This document shows, in pieces, positions 53,227-62,406 of a stretch of 64,000 nt of DNA. Numbering within the stretch: the first letter of the stretch is position 1; every line of letters starts with the position of its first letter. The translations under genes were made by a program, and so were the position numbers. This DNA is from Flagellimonas spongiicola (GTDB lineage Bacteria > Bacteroidota > Bacteroidia > Flavobacteriales > Flavobacteriaceae): contig NZ_JAMFMA010000003.1 in assembly GCF_023502425.1 (NCBI RefSeq), positions 248,001 through 312,000 on the forward strand. Reading direction: 5' to 3'. Below the pieces are notes generated by a model. It had not been told where the DNA came from, searched no databases, and saw only the letters and a list, made by a program, of their open reading frames with translations.

Positions 53227-54438
53227 ATGCGAAAAATTGGAAAGAACACGATTTTTGCAATGGTTTTCCTTCTTGGTTTGTTTGTTGGGAAATCGCAAGA
53301 AGAAAAAGAAAAGCCCATACATGACCTGGAACTGGAATTGGAAGCAGAGTACCGCTATTTTATGGATAATGCCCAATTTCCAGGTCAGGAGGACCATTAC
53401 CCGTCTATTGCCATAAGACCAGAATATACTTTGGAATGGAACAAAGGATATGAGAGTATAAACTTTACTGGTTTCTTAAGGTTGGATAGGGATGATAAAC
53501 GTACACATTGGGACATTCGTGAATTGTACTACCAAAAGGCAAAGAATAATTGGGAACTAAGTTTAGGTTTAAAGAAAGTCTATTGGGGGGTAGCTGAAAG
53601 TAATCACCTAGTTGATATCATAAACCAAACAGATGCGGTTGAGACTTTTGACGGGGAAGAGAAATTGGGGCAACCCATGGCACAGTTTAGCTATATCACC
53701 AAGAATTTTGGAACCTTCGATTTTTTTTATTTGCCCTACCATCGAAAACGCACATTTGCAGGCGAGGAAGGACGATTACGTTTTGGGACAGTTATAGATA
53801 AGGACGATTTAGGGTATGAAAGTGGCGCCAAAGAATGGCGTCAAGACTTGGCAATACGTTGGAAACACTATTTTGGGATTTTCGATTTGGGGCTTTCTCA
53901 TTTTTATGGAACCGGTAGGGAACCTTTATTTGTTTTTGATGCGCTTGGAAACATAAATGCATTCTATCCGGTAATTCATCAAACAGGACTTGATTTGCAG
54001 ATAACACATGATGCCTTCCTATGGAAGTTTGAATCCATCTATAGAAATGCGGACGCTCAGGATTTCATCGCTTTGGTTGCTGGCTTGGAATATACCTTTA
54101 GCAATATTGACGGTAATGGACTAGATATTGGGCTATTGGGTGAATATTTATTCGACGAACGTGATGAACTTGCACTTACCGCACTTCAAAATGACGTTTT
54201 TTTTGGTAGTAGAATTGCTTTCAATGATGTACAGGATACATCCATTTTAATTGGAGGTATTGCGGATTTGGAATCCAGCAGTAAAATCTTCAGTGTAGAA
54301 GGGTCGAGACGATTCGGTTCCAACTGGAGAATGGAACTGGAAGCACGTATTTTTAGTGCCATTGAACCCAACGAATTGATTTTATCCAACTTTAGTGAAG
54401 ATAGTTTTTTGAGGTTCACAATCTCTCGTTTTTTTTAA
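53227..54438 (+). CDS. Outer-membrane beta-barrel protein of the exporter cluster
   Basis: A 403-residue protein with a signal peptide (about 1-24, ending GKSQ) and a predominantly beta-strand sequence with frequent aromatic-hydrophobic alternation, ending in LRFTISRFF with a terminal Phe typical of barrels. The pattern (LGLKKVYWGVAESNHLVDIINQTD) resembles DUF1302-like outer-membrane proteins that accompany RND/LolA-like pairs in other bacteria. It could be the outer-membrane acceptor. The gap to the LolA-like gene is 132 bp, so it may be transcribed separately. Function is inferred from neighbours. Confidence 0.8.
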   Translation: MRKIGKNTIFAMVFLLGLFVGKSQEEKEKPIHDLELELEAEYRYFMDNAQFPGQEDHYPSIAIRPEYTLEWNKGYESINFTGFLRLDRDDKRTHWDIRELYYQKAKNNWELSLGLKKVYWGVAESNHLVDIINQTDAVETFDGEEKLGQPMAQFSYITKNFGTFDFFYLPYHRKRTFAGEEGRLRFGTVIDKDDLGYESGAKEWRQDLAIRWKHYFGIFDLGLSHFYGTGREPLFVFDALGNINAFYPVIHQTGLDLQITHDAFLWKFESIYRNADAQDFIALVAGLEYTFSNIDGNGLDIGLLGEYLFDERDELALTALQNDVFFGSRIAFNDVQDTSILIGGIADLESSSKIFSVEGSRRFGSNWRMELEARIFSAIEPNELILSNFSEDSFLRFTISRFF

Positions 54439-54485
54439 AATGTATTGCCACATATAAACTAACTCAAGAACATAGGCAATTCCAA

Positions 54486-54517
54486 TCAAAAGCCCTGATT
54501 TAAATCAGGGCTTTTGA
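54486..54517. terminator. Perfect palindromic bidirectional terminator
   Basis: A 32-bp perfect inverted repeat (16-bp arms) centred on TTTAAA with core AGCCCTGATT / AATCAGGGCT and A/T flanks. It separates the convergent outer-membrane protein and DoxX-like genes. Its core is nearly that of the terminator at 11093, a similarity common among intrinsic terminators of one genome. Confidence 0.88.
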
Positions 54518-54536
54518 ATTTGGTATGAACTTAAGG

Positions 54537-54968
54537 CTATTCTTTTGAAGAACTCAAATAAGAATCCAGTTCTAAGTATTTTGAATGGATTGTGGATAGT
54601 GCAAAGGCCGCTGCAGCTGCAGAGTACACAGAATAATCAAACGCACCTTTTACATTATAGGCAATGCTGATTGCCAACGCAAAAAGTAGTAGTAATAATC
54701 CAGATAGTTTGGCAATAAGCTCTGTTTTGAATCCAACCAAAAGCAGAAGCGCAAATAGTACTTCCAAAACGGTAGCAACAATTGCTACAATTGGAATTGT
54801 GCTTTTAGGAAACCATGGGTTAATGGATTGGGTGTAAGCCTCAAAGGCCTCCCAATTGCCCCAAGCTGAAAGCTCATCTGGCCAGTAACCAAGTCGATCA
54901 GCCACTGCAGATAAAAAAGCAGATGATAGTGCTAACCGTAAAAATAATTTGATGTATTTCACATTCAT
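54537..54968 (-). CDS. DoxX-family membrane protein
   Basis: A 143-residue protein with four predicted membrane helices (about 8-25, 58-78, 83-102 and 106-125) and the DoxX-like start LFLRLALSSAFLSAVADRLG. ATG at 54968 is chosen; an earlier frame start is a TTG. DoxX proteins are associated with redox or thiol metabolism, but this subgroup is uncharacterised. It is followed by the Crp/Fnr gene upstream in the same direction, so the pair may be regulated together. Confidence 0.85.
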   Translation of the reverse strand: MNVKYIKLFLRLALSSAFLSAVADRLGYWPDELSAWGNWEAFEAYTQSINPWFPKSTIPIVAIVATVLEVLFALLLLVGFKTELIAKLSGLLLLLFALAISIAYNVKGAFDYSVYSAAAAAFALSTIHSKYLELDSYLSSSKE

Positions 54969-55035
54969 GATGTTGAGATTTTGATACAAATTTAACCGGA
55001 CAAAATCCCGAAATCTTTGACAATTGTCAAAAAAA

Positions 55036-55587
55036 TCATGCGGTTCTCCGAATTCGACTCAGGGTTTCTTGAGTCATACCCAAATAGGATGCTATATGCC
55101 CTAAATTAACACGTTGAATTAATTTCGGACGTGTTTTTAGTAAGTTGTCATAACGTTCCTTGGCCGTGAAAAATAGAAATTCCTCAATTCGGTCTGCGCC
55201 TTCTGTATACATGCGCTCCAGCACCAAACGTACATATTTTTCGTATTGTGGATGATTGGAGAGTATTGTTTGTAAATCTTGGTAAGAGATGTAGAATAAT
55301 TCACTGTCCTCAAGCAATTCAACACTATATCTGCTTTTTTTCAAACTAATAATGCTGTCCACAGCAGTAATGATTTCACCTTCAGAAGCCAAATGTACTG
55401 TAATGTCCTTCCCTTCTTTGTAAAAATAAGTTCTTGCCATTCCAGATTGAAGAAAATAAATGTCTTTGCAGATGGTGCCAGCTTCATGAAGTAAATGGGT
55501 TTTTGGTAATTTTTTGTGCTTCATGGCCCCAAAGATCGTACCAATCAAATCCAAAGGTACAATGTCATCCAATTGGTTGAAATTCAT
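55036..55587 (-). CDS. Crp/Fnr-family transcriptional regulator
   Basis: A 183-residue protein: cyclic-nucleotide-binding fold (about 5-115, with GTICKDIYFLQSGMARTYFYKEGK) and a C-terminal helix-turn-helix (NLGHIASYLGMTQETLSRIR). ATG at 55587; the frame extends to a TTG at 55629 without benefit. The PHLG/RxxE cAMP signature is not visible and no iron-sulfur Cys cluster is present, so the effector is unknown. It is divergent from the sulfatases and followed by the DoxX-like gene, 67 bp away, a common pairing in Bacteroidota. Confidence 0.92.
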   Translation of the reverse strand: MNFNQLDDIVPLDLIGTIFGAMKHKKLPKTHLLHEAGTICKDIYFLQSGMARTYFYKEGKDITVHLASEGEIITAVDSIISLKKSRYSVELLEDSELFYISYQDLQTILSNHPQYEKYVRLVLERMYTEGADRIEEFLFFTAKERYDNLLKTRPKLIQRVNLGHIASYLGMTQETLSRIRRTA

Positions 55588-55753
55588 AAGAATAGATGGT
55601 GAAAGTTTGCGAAAAAATTGATACTTCAAAGATAAAAGTTACGCATGGGATCAAAGTAAGTTTTAACGGGAATCTAACACGGAATGAATGTTGTCATACT
55701 ATTTGAAATTCCTGTAAATTCACGGTAGCTAAAATGACCACTAAACCAAACCT

Positions 55754-57205
55754 ATGTATCGAATCAACCTTAAACTTGTATGCTCCCTTATAGTCTTCAT
55801 TATAGTGTTTGGTTGCAGTAAGCCGAACAAAATGAATGTGCTCTTTATCATATCGGATGACTTAACCACTACGGCGATTTCCTCCTATGGCAATGGGCGG
55901 ATACATACGCCAAATATTGACGGATTGGCAGCTCAAGGAACACGATACACCAGAGCTTACTGTCAATATCCCGTTTGTGGTCCGTCAAGAGCATCTTTTC
56001 TCTCTGGCTACTATCCAAATGCCACTCAAACTTATGGTTATGTGAGTGGGCGTGAGAATATTGGGGATGAACGTATAACTTGGCCGCAATTATTCAAGAA
56101 CAAAGGTTATTACACAGCACGGGTAGGCAAAATCTACCATATGGGTGTGCCAATTGATATTGAATTAGGTTCGGATGGCACGGATGACCCTGCCTCATGG
56201 ACTGAGCGTTTCAATAGCCAAGGTCCGGAATGGAAAGCCCCTGGTGACGGTGAATTGGTTCAAAACAATCCAGATGGGTCTGAACCCATAAAAGGTGGCA
56301 ATGTAATGACCATTGTGAAAGCAGATGGAAACGATTTGGTGCATGCCGATGGGAAAACCGCGGAAAAGGCATCGGAACTTTTACGGGTACATAAGGACAC
56401 ACCATTTTTTCTTGCAGTTGGTTTTGTACGTCCCCATGTACCGTTTGTTGCCCCACGGGAGGATTTTGAACCCTATCCTTTTCAGAATATAAAACTGCCC
56501 CACAATTTTGAATCAGATTGGGATGATATTCCGGAGAAGGGAATCAATTATGTGACCAGTAAGAATGCTGAAATGTCCGATGTTCAGAAACAAAAAGCGA
56601 TTGCTGCCTATTATGCGTCGGTCACCTATATGGATAGGCAGGTAGGCAAGGTGCTCCAAACGTTAGAAGAAGAGGGTTTGGATGACAATACCATTGTTGT
56701 ATTTACTTCTGATCATGGATTTCATTTGGGAGAACATGAATTTTGGATGAAAGTGAGTGTCAAGGAAGAATCCGCTAAGGTGCCTTTGATTATAAAGGTA
56801 CCCAGGAAAAAGGCTGCGATTTGCCATTCATTTGCTGAGTTATTGGATTTGTATCCAACGGTTGCTGAGTTAGCTGGGTTGCCTTATTCCCAAAACTTGC
56901 AAGGCAAAAGTCTGGTTCAAACCTTGACTGATCCTGAACATGAAGTCAGGGATATGGCGTTTTCCGTAACCCAAAATGGCGAAACCTTTTTATTGCGTAA
57001 TGACAAATGGGCGTATATACAATATGGGGAAGATGCCGCTTTAGGCATCGAGTTGTTCGATATGGAAAAAGACCCGGAACAATTCCATAATCTGGCTCAA
57101 TTGCCTGAATATGCCCAACAAGTCAAATGGTTTAAGGATAGATTAGTCCAAAAATTGGTTGAGGTCCGAACCAATGATCTTGGAATTACCTATAAAATCA
57201 ATTAG
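55754..57205 (+). CDS. Sulfatase lipoprotein 1 (iduronate-2-sulfatase-like)
   Basis: A 483-residue formylglycine sulfatase. Lipobox Cys21 (VFGC) puts it on the periplasmic or outer membrane. Cys75 in VCGPSRASFLSG is the residue converted to formylglycine; metal ligands are seen as ISDD (33-36) near the start and TSDHGFHLGEH later. The sequence resembles iduronate-2-sulfatases, but in marine Flavobacteriaceae such proteins act on algal sulfated glycans. Maturation needs a sulfatase-modifying enzyme encoded elsewhere. Five bases before the second sulfatase, hence one operon. Confidence 0.93.
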   Translation: MYRINLKLVCSLIVFIIVFGCSKPNKMNVLFIISDDLTTTAISSYGNGRIHTPNIDGLAAQGTRYTRAYCQYPVCGPSRASFLSGYYPNATQTYGYVSGRENIGDERITWPQLFKNKGYYTARVGKIYHMGVPIDIELGSDGTDDPASWTERFNSQGPEWKAPGDGELVQNNPDGSEPIKGGNVMTIVKADGNDLVHADGKTAEKASELLRVHKDTPFFLAVGFVRPHVPFVAPREDFEPYPFQNIKLPHNFESDWDDIPEKGINYVTSKNAEMSDVQKQKAIAAYYASVTYMDRQVGKVLQTLEEEGLDDNTIVVFTSDHGFHLGEHEFWMKVSVKEESAKVPLIIKVPRKKAAICHSFAELLDLYPTVAELAGLPYSQNLQGKSLVQTLTDPEHEVRDMAFSVTQNGETFLLRNDKWAYIQYGEDAALGIELFDMEKDPEQFHNLAQLPEYAQQVKWFKDRLVQKLVEVRTNDLGITYKIN

Positions 57206-57209
57206 CGTG

Positions 57210-58517
57210 ATGGAAAAGCTTGGATTTTTTGGTTTTATACTGTTGTTCTTGTTTTCATGCAATTCTAAAAACGAATCTTCCACGGAAACACGTCCGCCCA
57301 ACATTATTTTGATCATGGCGGACGATCTAGGGTACGAAACCCTTGGTGTAAATGGCAGTAATAGCTATTTGACACCCAACTTAGATCAAATGGCGGCTCA
57401 GGGAATGCGATTCCAAAATTGCTATTCGACTCCACTATGCACCCCTTCCCGAGTGCAAATAATGACGGGTAAGTACAATTTTCGAAACTATATAGGTTTT
57501 GGTCTGTTGGACAAACAGGAGAAAACCTTTGGCCATTATATGAAAGATTTGGGTTATAGGACTTATGTGGCGGGAAAATGGCAGTTACTCGGCAATACGT
57601 ATCAGCAAGAGTTGGCTGGCAATAAAATTGGTTCCTTACCGGAGGAAGCCGGTTTTGAAGATTATTGTTTATGGCAAGTGGATACTTTAGGCTCAAGGTA
57701 TAAATCCCCAGTTGTTAGCATCAAAGGTAAAGGTGTTGTGGAATTCAAGGATAAGTACGGACCTGATCTGTTCGTTGATCATATCGAGGAATTTATGAAA
57801 ACCAATCGGGAGCATCCGTTTTTTGTATACTACCCCATGGTATTGACGCATGACCCTTTTGTTCCGACACCTGAAAATCCTGAATTCGCCCATTTTGATA
57901 ATGCTTCCAAAACCAATGATCCAAAATATTTTGGAGAGATGGTCACCTATATGGATAAGCTGGTTGGAAGAATTATAGATCATACCGAAACTCTAGGAAT
58001 TCAAGAGCATACCTTGATATTGTTTGTTGGAGACAACGGAACGGACAGGGATGTAATCTCACGATTTTATGAGGATACTATTCAAGGCGATAAAGGATAT
58101 ACAACTGCAGCAGGAACCCACGTGCCTTTTATTGCCCATTGGAAGGGTAAAATAAAACCAGAAAGCAGTAATGATAACTTGGTGGACTTTACGGATTTCT
58201 TGCCTACGCTCGTTGAAGCTGCTAAAGGTGAAAAACTAGATGTGAATCAAACGGATGGGTTAAGTTTTTATCCACAATTGGTCAATGAAAAAGGTCAAGC
58301 AAGGGATTGGATTTTCTGTGATTATAGTCCGAACTGGGGAAAATTTGAACCAAAGCGTTACGTCCAGGATAAAAACTGGAAGTATTATAACAACGGGGAG
58401 TTGTACAATCTAAATGAAGATAGAATGGAAAAGCAACCATTGAACGTTAATGCACAAGATTCGTTTGTTCAACAACGGGTTTCGGTTTTTCAGAAAGTTT
58501 TGGAAAGTTATCAATGA
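57210..58517 (+). CDS. Sulfatase lipoprotein 2
   Basis: A 436-residue sulfatase of a different subfamily from its neighbour (arylsulfatase A-like). Lipobox Cys17 (FLFSC); formylglycine Cys77 in LCTPSRVQIMTGKYN; metal ligands IMADD and VGDNGTDRDV. ATG at 57210 fits the lipobox; an in-frame start at 57159 would overlap sulfatase 1 by 47 bases and give a poor signal. Two unlike sulfatases in one operon imply removal of sulfate from different positions of one glycan. The neighbouring fucose genes suggest a fucan or fucoidan; this is inference. Confidence 0.93.
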   Translation: MEKLGFFGFILLFLFSCNSKNESSTETRPPNIILIMADDLGYETLGVNGSNSYLTPNLDQMAAQGMRFQNCYSTPLCTPSRVQIMTGKYNFRNYIGFGLLDKQEKTFGHYMKDLGYRTYVAGKWQLLGNTYQQELAGNKIGSLPEEAGFEDYCLWQVDTLGSRYKSPVVSIKGKGVVEFKDKYGPDLFVDHIEEFMKTNREHPFFVYYPMVLTHDPFVPTPENPEFAHFDNASKTNDPKYFGEMVTYMDKLVGRIIDHTETLGIQEHTLILFVGDNGTDRDVISRFYEDTIQGDKGYTTAAGTHVPFIAHWKGKIKPESSNDNLVDFTDFLPTLVEAAKGEKLDVNQTDGLSFYPQLVNEKGQARDWIFCDYSPNWGKFEPKRYVQDKNWKYYNNGELYNLNEDRMEKQPLNVNAQDSFVQQRVSVFQKVLESYQ

Positions 58518-58569
58518 AGTACAAAGATGTTATAGAGTTTCCATTATTTGTTTACTGCATATTGTTGAA

Positions 58570-58636
58570 TTAACTTTAAGGGTTAAACCAAAGTTCAACT
58601 AAAAAACAGACAGGCGTACCTATCCCTGGAGTAGGT
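58570..58636. promoter_or_regulatory. Inverted repeats upstream of the AraC gene
   Basis: TTAAC (58570-58574) with GTTAA (58582-58586), and a hairpin formed by ACCTATCC (58618-58625) with GGAgTAGGT (58628-58636). The second is only 18 bases before the ATG. They could be regulator or mRNA structures; neither has independent support. Confidence 0.25.
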
Positions 58637-58653
58637 GTGATTTGTTGTGACCT

Positions 58654-59544
58654 ATGAAACCTCAATTAGTCGATAGAACCAATCGCCTGAATCGGACACT
58701 ATCCGAAAAACTGCATTCATTTCCTTATTTTTTTAAGGTATGGCATTACCATCCCGAAATTGAATTGGTGCTGATCAAAAAAAGTTCTGGGGTTATTTTT
58801 CTTGGCAACGACATGGAACGCTTTGAGCCAGGAGATGTTTTTTTGTTTGGCAGCAATGTTCCCCATATGTTGCTGAACGACCAAAGGTATTTTAAAGAAG
58901 GTTCCAAGTTAAAAGCTGAATCCTTGGTTATTCATTTTGATAAGGCTTTAATGGAAAGTGATATATTAAAATTGCCGGAGGCTTCAGAATTGGGTAGTTT
59001 CTTCGAGGATGCAAAAGGAGCCATCAAATTCGATTCCAGCTTAAAAAGTGTGGTTGAAAAGCGTATCACTGCGATGTTCAAGATGGGAAATTTTGAAAAA
59101 ATCATCGCGATGCTGCAACTACTAATGGTTTTGGGAAAAGACAAGGGGTATAGCGTAATCAATGCTGCTGAGGGCACGGCAAATAGCAATCAGACGGATA
59201 CCAACCACAACATGGACCAGGTGTACGATTACATTTATTGCAATTTCAAGGAAAATATAGAACTGGATAAGCTAGCGGATATTGCGTGTATGAATAAATC
59301 CTCATTTTGCAGATACTTCAAAAAAATGAATAGTAAAACAATTTCCAGGTTTGTCAACGAATTGAGGGTAGGGTATGCATGTCAATTGCTACAAGAAAAC
59401 CAATATAGTATTTCAATGATTTGCTATGAAAGCGGTTTCAACAACATTTCAAATTTTAATCGGCAGTTTCGGAATATCATGAATATTTCGCCATCGGACT
59501 ACATCAAAAAATTCAATCAAGGAAAATCTTCCTTATCGGATTAA
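58654..59544 (+). CDS. AraC-family transcriptional regulator
   Basis: A 296-residue regulator with a cupin-like sensor domain (about 20-160, with FFKVWHYHPEIELVLI and FEPGDVFLFGSNVPH) and a C-terminal double helix-turn-helix (about 195-293; LDKLADIACMNKSSFCRYFK and MICYESGFNNISNFNRQFR). It is convergent with the sugar operon, whose last gene ends 8 bp away. Position between the sulfatases and the sugar catabolism genes suggests it senses a sugar released by them. Confidence 0.93.
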   Translation: MKPQLVDRTNRLNRTLSEKLHSFPYFFKVWHYHPEIELVLIKKSSGVIFLGNDMERFEPGDVFLFGSNVPHMLLNDQRYFKEGSKLKAESLVIHFDKALMESDILKLPEASELGSFFEDAKGAIKFDSSLKSVVEKRITAMFKMGNFEKIIAMLQLLMVLGKDKGYSVINAAEGTANSNQTDTNHNMDQVYDYIYCNFKENIELDKLADIACMNKSSFCRYFKKMNSKTISRFVNELRVGYACQLLQENQYSISMICYESGFNNISNFNRQFRNIMNISPSDYIKKFNQGKSSLSD

Positions 59545-59551
59545 CATCCAT

Positions 59552-60712
59552 CTACTTTACCAAATGTTTAGGTAAGTCCTTTATGGATTCACAACAAATT
59601 TGTTCCATTACTTGTTGCAATTCTGTTTTTAGCAATGAAATGGTATGATTCCCTCCCTGTTTGCCAAGTGCTGCTACGCCATACATAAAGGATCGTCCAA
59701 GAAAAGTAAATTCGGCGCCTGAAGCCAAGGTTCTGGCAATATCCGGGCCTGATCGTATTCCGCTGTCCATCATGACCTTTATTTTGGATCCATAGCTTTC
59801 TGCTATACGATTTAAAGGTTTAATAGTGGATTCACCGGCATCCAACTGTCTGCCTCCGTGATTGGAAACTATAATGCCGTCTAATCCAAGTTTAATTGCT
59901 TTTTCGGCATCACTTTCACTGGCGACGCCTTTTAGCACAATTTTACCTTTCCATTTATCGCGAATGGCACCAATTTTATCCTCATTCAATCTGCCGGAAA
60001 AAGTTTGGTCCATGAATTTACCAAGTTTACTCAAATCCAATCCTTTGGGCATATAAGGGCGTAAAGTTTCAAAATTGGGTTGGCCATGTATTAATGTTTG
60101 TATAGCCCAATGTGGTTTGCCCAAGATTTGAATAAGGTTGTTGATTGACATCTTTGGAGGCATGGATAAGCCATTTCTTATATCTCTCGGACGAAATCCA
60201 AATGTTGGAACATCACAAAGTAAAACCAGGACGGGATAGCCAGCATCTTCTGCCCTTTTTAGAATGTCGTCCCTTAACTCATCTTTGGCGGGGTGATACA
60301 GTTGGAACCATGCACGGCCATGTGTTAATTCTGCAATTCGTTCAATACTGCTTGTAGTTACGGTACTGAGGATAAAAGGGATATTATGTTCATATGCAGC
60401 TTTGGCTAAAATTTCAGGTGCATTGGGCCACATCAAACCTTGAAGACCGATAGGTGCAATTCCAAATGGAGCATCGTAGATATGTCCAAACAGTTCGGTC
60501 TGCATATTGGAATGTTCATGCTTTTCAATGTAGTAAGGTGTGAGCTCTACCTGACGTATTTCTGCGGTATTCTTGATTAGATTAACATCTTCATTGCAGC
60601 CGCCGTCCAAGTATTCAAATGCAAACTTGGGTATTTTCCTTTTAGCCTTCATTCTTAAATCCGAAATGGAAGGGTATTTGGAATTTATGGTTATAGATGC
60701 GGATTGCGCCAT
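59552..60712 (-). CDS. lldD: FMN-dependent L-lactate dehydrogenase / alpha-hydroxy-acid oxidase
   Basis: A 386-residue enzyme of the (S)-2-hydroxy-acid oxidase family with the active-site segment SNHGGRQLD (catalytic His285, Arg288), Lys261 in VLKG, and Tyr139 in QLYH. The FMN-site motif FEYLDGG (32-38) is normal. In this operon it would oxidise L-lactate, an end product of L-fucose (or L-rhamnose) breakdown through the diketo path, to pyruvate. Substrate is inferred from context; the family also includes glycolate and mandelate oxidising enzymes. Confidence 0.9.
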   Translation of the reverse strand: MAQSASITINSKYPSISDLRMKAKRKIPKFAFEYLDGGCNEDVNLIKNTAEIRQVELTPYYIEKHEHSNMQTELFGHIYDAPFGIAPIGLQGLMWPNAPEILAKAAYEHNIPFILSTVTTSSIERIAELTHGRAWFQLYHPAKDELRDDILKRAEDAGYPVLVLLCDVPTFGFRPRDIRNGLSMPPKMSINNLIQILGKPHWAIQTLIHGQPNFETLRPYMPKGLDLSKLGKFMDQTFSGRLNEDKIGAIRDKWKGKIVLKGVASESDAEKAIKLGLDGIIVSNHGGRQLDAGESTIKPLNRIAESYGSKIKVMMDSGIRSGPDIARTLASGAEFTFLGRSFMYGVAALGKQGGNHTISLLKTELQQVMEQICCESIKDLPKHLVK

Positions 60713-60730
60713 ATATGCAATAGGTATTGA

Positions 60731-61060
60731 CTAAAGTTCGAATATTTTTTCCATAAGCAACCATTTTTCACCTGGTTTTGCCATGGGTAGTGCTTGTTGG
60801 TAATTCCACATAAGTTCTTCCCACTGCTGCACAACGGTGTTGTTGGCATCCATTTCCGCTTTGGTTTCAAATGAAAAGGAATCAAGTGCTTCAATTGTCA
60901 TAAAAAGGCGGTTGCCTAATAGATAGATTTTCATTGATTCAATACCTGATTCTTTGATGCTCAGCTCAATTTCTGGCCATATCTTTTTATGGAATTGTTT
61001 GTACTCAGCAATCAATTCTGGGTCGTTTTTCAAGTCCAAAGCCAAAGCATAATGTTTCAT
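60731..61060 (-). CDS. L-rhamnose/L-fucose mutarotase-family protein
   Basis: About 109 residues from ATG at 61060 (the frame extends to 61114 within fucP). The sequence has the RhaM-type pattern YALALDLKNDPELI, YKQFHKKIWPEI (His and Trp-Pro-Glu of the active site) and ends W.LLMEKIFEL. Such enzymes interconvert the alpha and beta forms of 6-deoxyhexoses. It starts 4 bases after the transporter stop and is 18 bases before lldD; it would supply the beta anomer to the dehydrogenase. Confidence 0.9.
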   Translation of the reverse strand: MKHYALALDLKNDPELIAEYKQFHKKIWPEIELSIKESGIESMKIYLLGNRLFMTIEALDSFSFETKAEMDANNTVVQQWEELMWNYQQALPMAKPGEKWLLMEKIFEL

Positions 61061-61064
61061 GGGT

Positions 61065-62387
61065 TTAGGCTTTTGAGTAGACTTTAAAGGTTCTGTAACC
61101 GTAGATTCCGACAATCAAGAAACACGAAAGCGGTAATACAAATGAAAAGTTCACTTCTGGTACACCAAGAATCCTAACATCAGCGTAACCAGAGCCACCA
61201 ATATCCAATATCAAACCTTGTAAAATTGGCATAAAGGCACCACCAACAATGGCCATCACCAGGAAGGCAGACGCAGCTTTGGCATCGTCCCCTAGACCAT
61301 TTAATGCAATACCATAAATGGTTGGGAACATCAATGACATGCAAAACGAGACCATGACCAGCGAATATAGGCCTGTCATTCCTTCAATAAATATTGCTCC
61401 CGAACAAAAAACAATGGCAAGCATGGCCAATAACATGAGCAGTTTTCCAGAATTTATGAATTTGAGGAGGTACGTACATAGAAAACGACCTGCTAAGAAA
61501 ATACCTAGGGCAGCATATGCATAATTAACTGCATTCCGATTATCTATTCCTAAATTTTCTGCATATTGATAGATATAGGTCCAACACATAATTTGAGCGC
61601 CCACATAGAACATTTGCGATAATACACCTCCAACAAATCGTTCTTTTTTGAATATCCGCTTAATAGAATCCCAAAGGCCAACTGAATTTTTGTCCTCTTT
61701 CTTTTCTGGCATTTTCACTACGGAAATTACTACTAACATTACTAAAACAAATATGCCCAGTGCAACATATGGATTCCGGATAACTGTCAGATCTGATGTT
61801 TTAACAGCTGCTTTTGCAGTTTCAGAAAGTGTTTCATAAATGCTGTTGCCGTTGGCGTCAACATCGTCGGATTGTAAAGCACCTAGAATGAATGTTTGTG
61901 CTACAAACAATCCAGATAAGGCACCAAGTGGATTGAATGCTTGTGCCAAATTAAGTCGTTGGGTAGCGGTTTCTTCATCTCCCATGGCCATGATGTATGG
62001 ATTAGCAGTAGTTTCCAAAAATGCCAAACCAAAGGTTAAAATGTACAAAGCCAATAAGAAAAAGAAATAATTCTCCATGGCTGTGGCAGGAAAGAACAAC
62101 AAGGCACCTGTGGCATACAATACCAATCCAAAAATGATTCCACGTTTATAGGAATATTTCTTTACGATATATGCAGCTGGCAAGGCCATGGTAAAATAAC
62201 CCCCATAAAAAGCAGCTTGCACCCATGAAGCTTGGGTGTTGTTCAATTCAAGGATTTTCTTGAAAGCGGAAACCATAGGATTCGTAATGTCATTGGCAAA
62301 ACCCCATAAAGCAAATAAGGAGGTAATCAATATAAAAGGAACCAAAACGGATTTGGAAACTACGGGGGCTTTTTGATTTTCTGGCAT
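61065..62387 (-). CDS. fucP: FucP-type sugar:H+ symporter
   Basis: A 440-residue major facilitator with twelve helices, starting at ATG 62387 (a longer frame overlaps the SDR gene). FucP hallmarks are present: FALWGFANDITNPMV, LETTANPYI with the acidic residue used in proton coupling, and LNLAQAFNPLGA. E. coli FucP imports L-fucose, L-galactose and D-arabinose. In this operon L-fucose fits best, but FucP-like proteins in Bacteroidota also carry glucose, mannose and others. Confidence 0.92.
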   Translation of the reverse strand: MPENQKAPVVSKSVLVPFILITSLFALWGFANDITNPMVSAFKKILELNNTQASWVQAAFYGGYFTMALPAAYIVKKYSYKRGIIFGLVLYATGALLFFPATAMENYFFFLLALYILTFGLAFLETTANPYIMAMGDEETATQRLNLAQAFNPLGALSGLFVAQTFILGALQSDDVDANGNSIYETLSETAKAAVKTSDLTVIRNPYVALGIFVLVMLVVISVVKMPEKKEDKNSVGLWDSIKRIFKKERFVGGVLSQMFYVGAQIMCWTYIYQYAENLGIDNRNAVNYAYAALGIFLAGRFLCTYLLKFINSGKLLMLLAMLAIVFCSGAIFIEGMTGLYSLVMVSFCMSLMFPTIYGIALNGLGDDAKAASAFLVMAIVGGAFMPILQGLILDIGGSGYADVRILGVPEVNFSFVLPLSCFLIVGIYGYRTFKVYSKA

Positions 62388-62406
62388 TGGTGTAAAGTTT
62401 GGTTGG

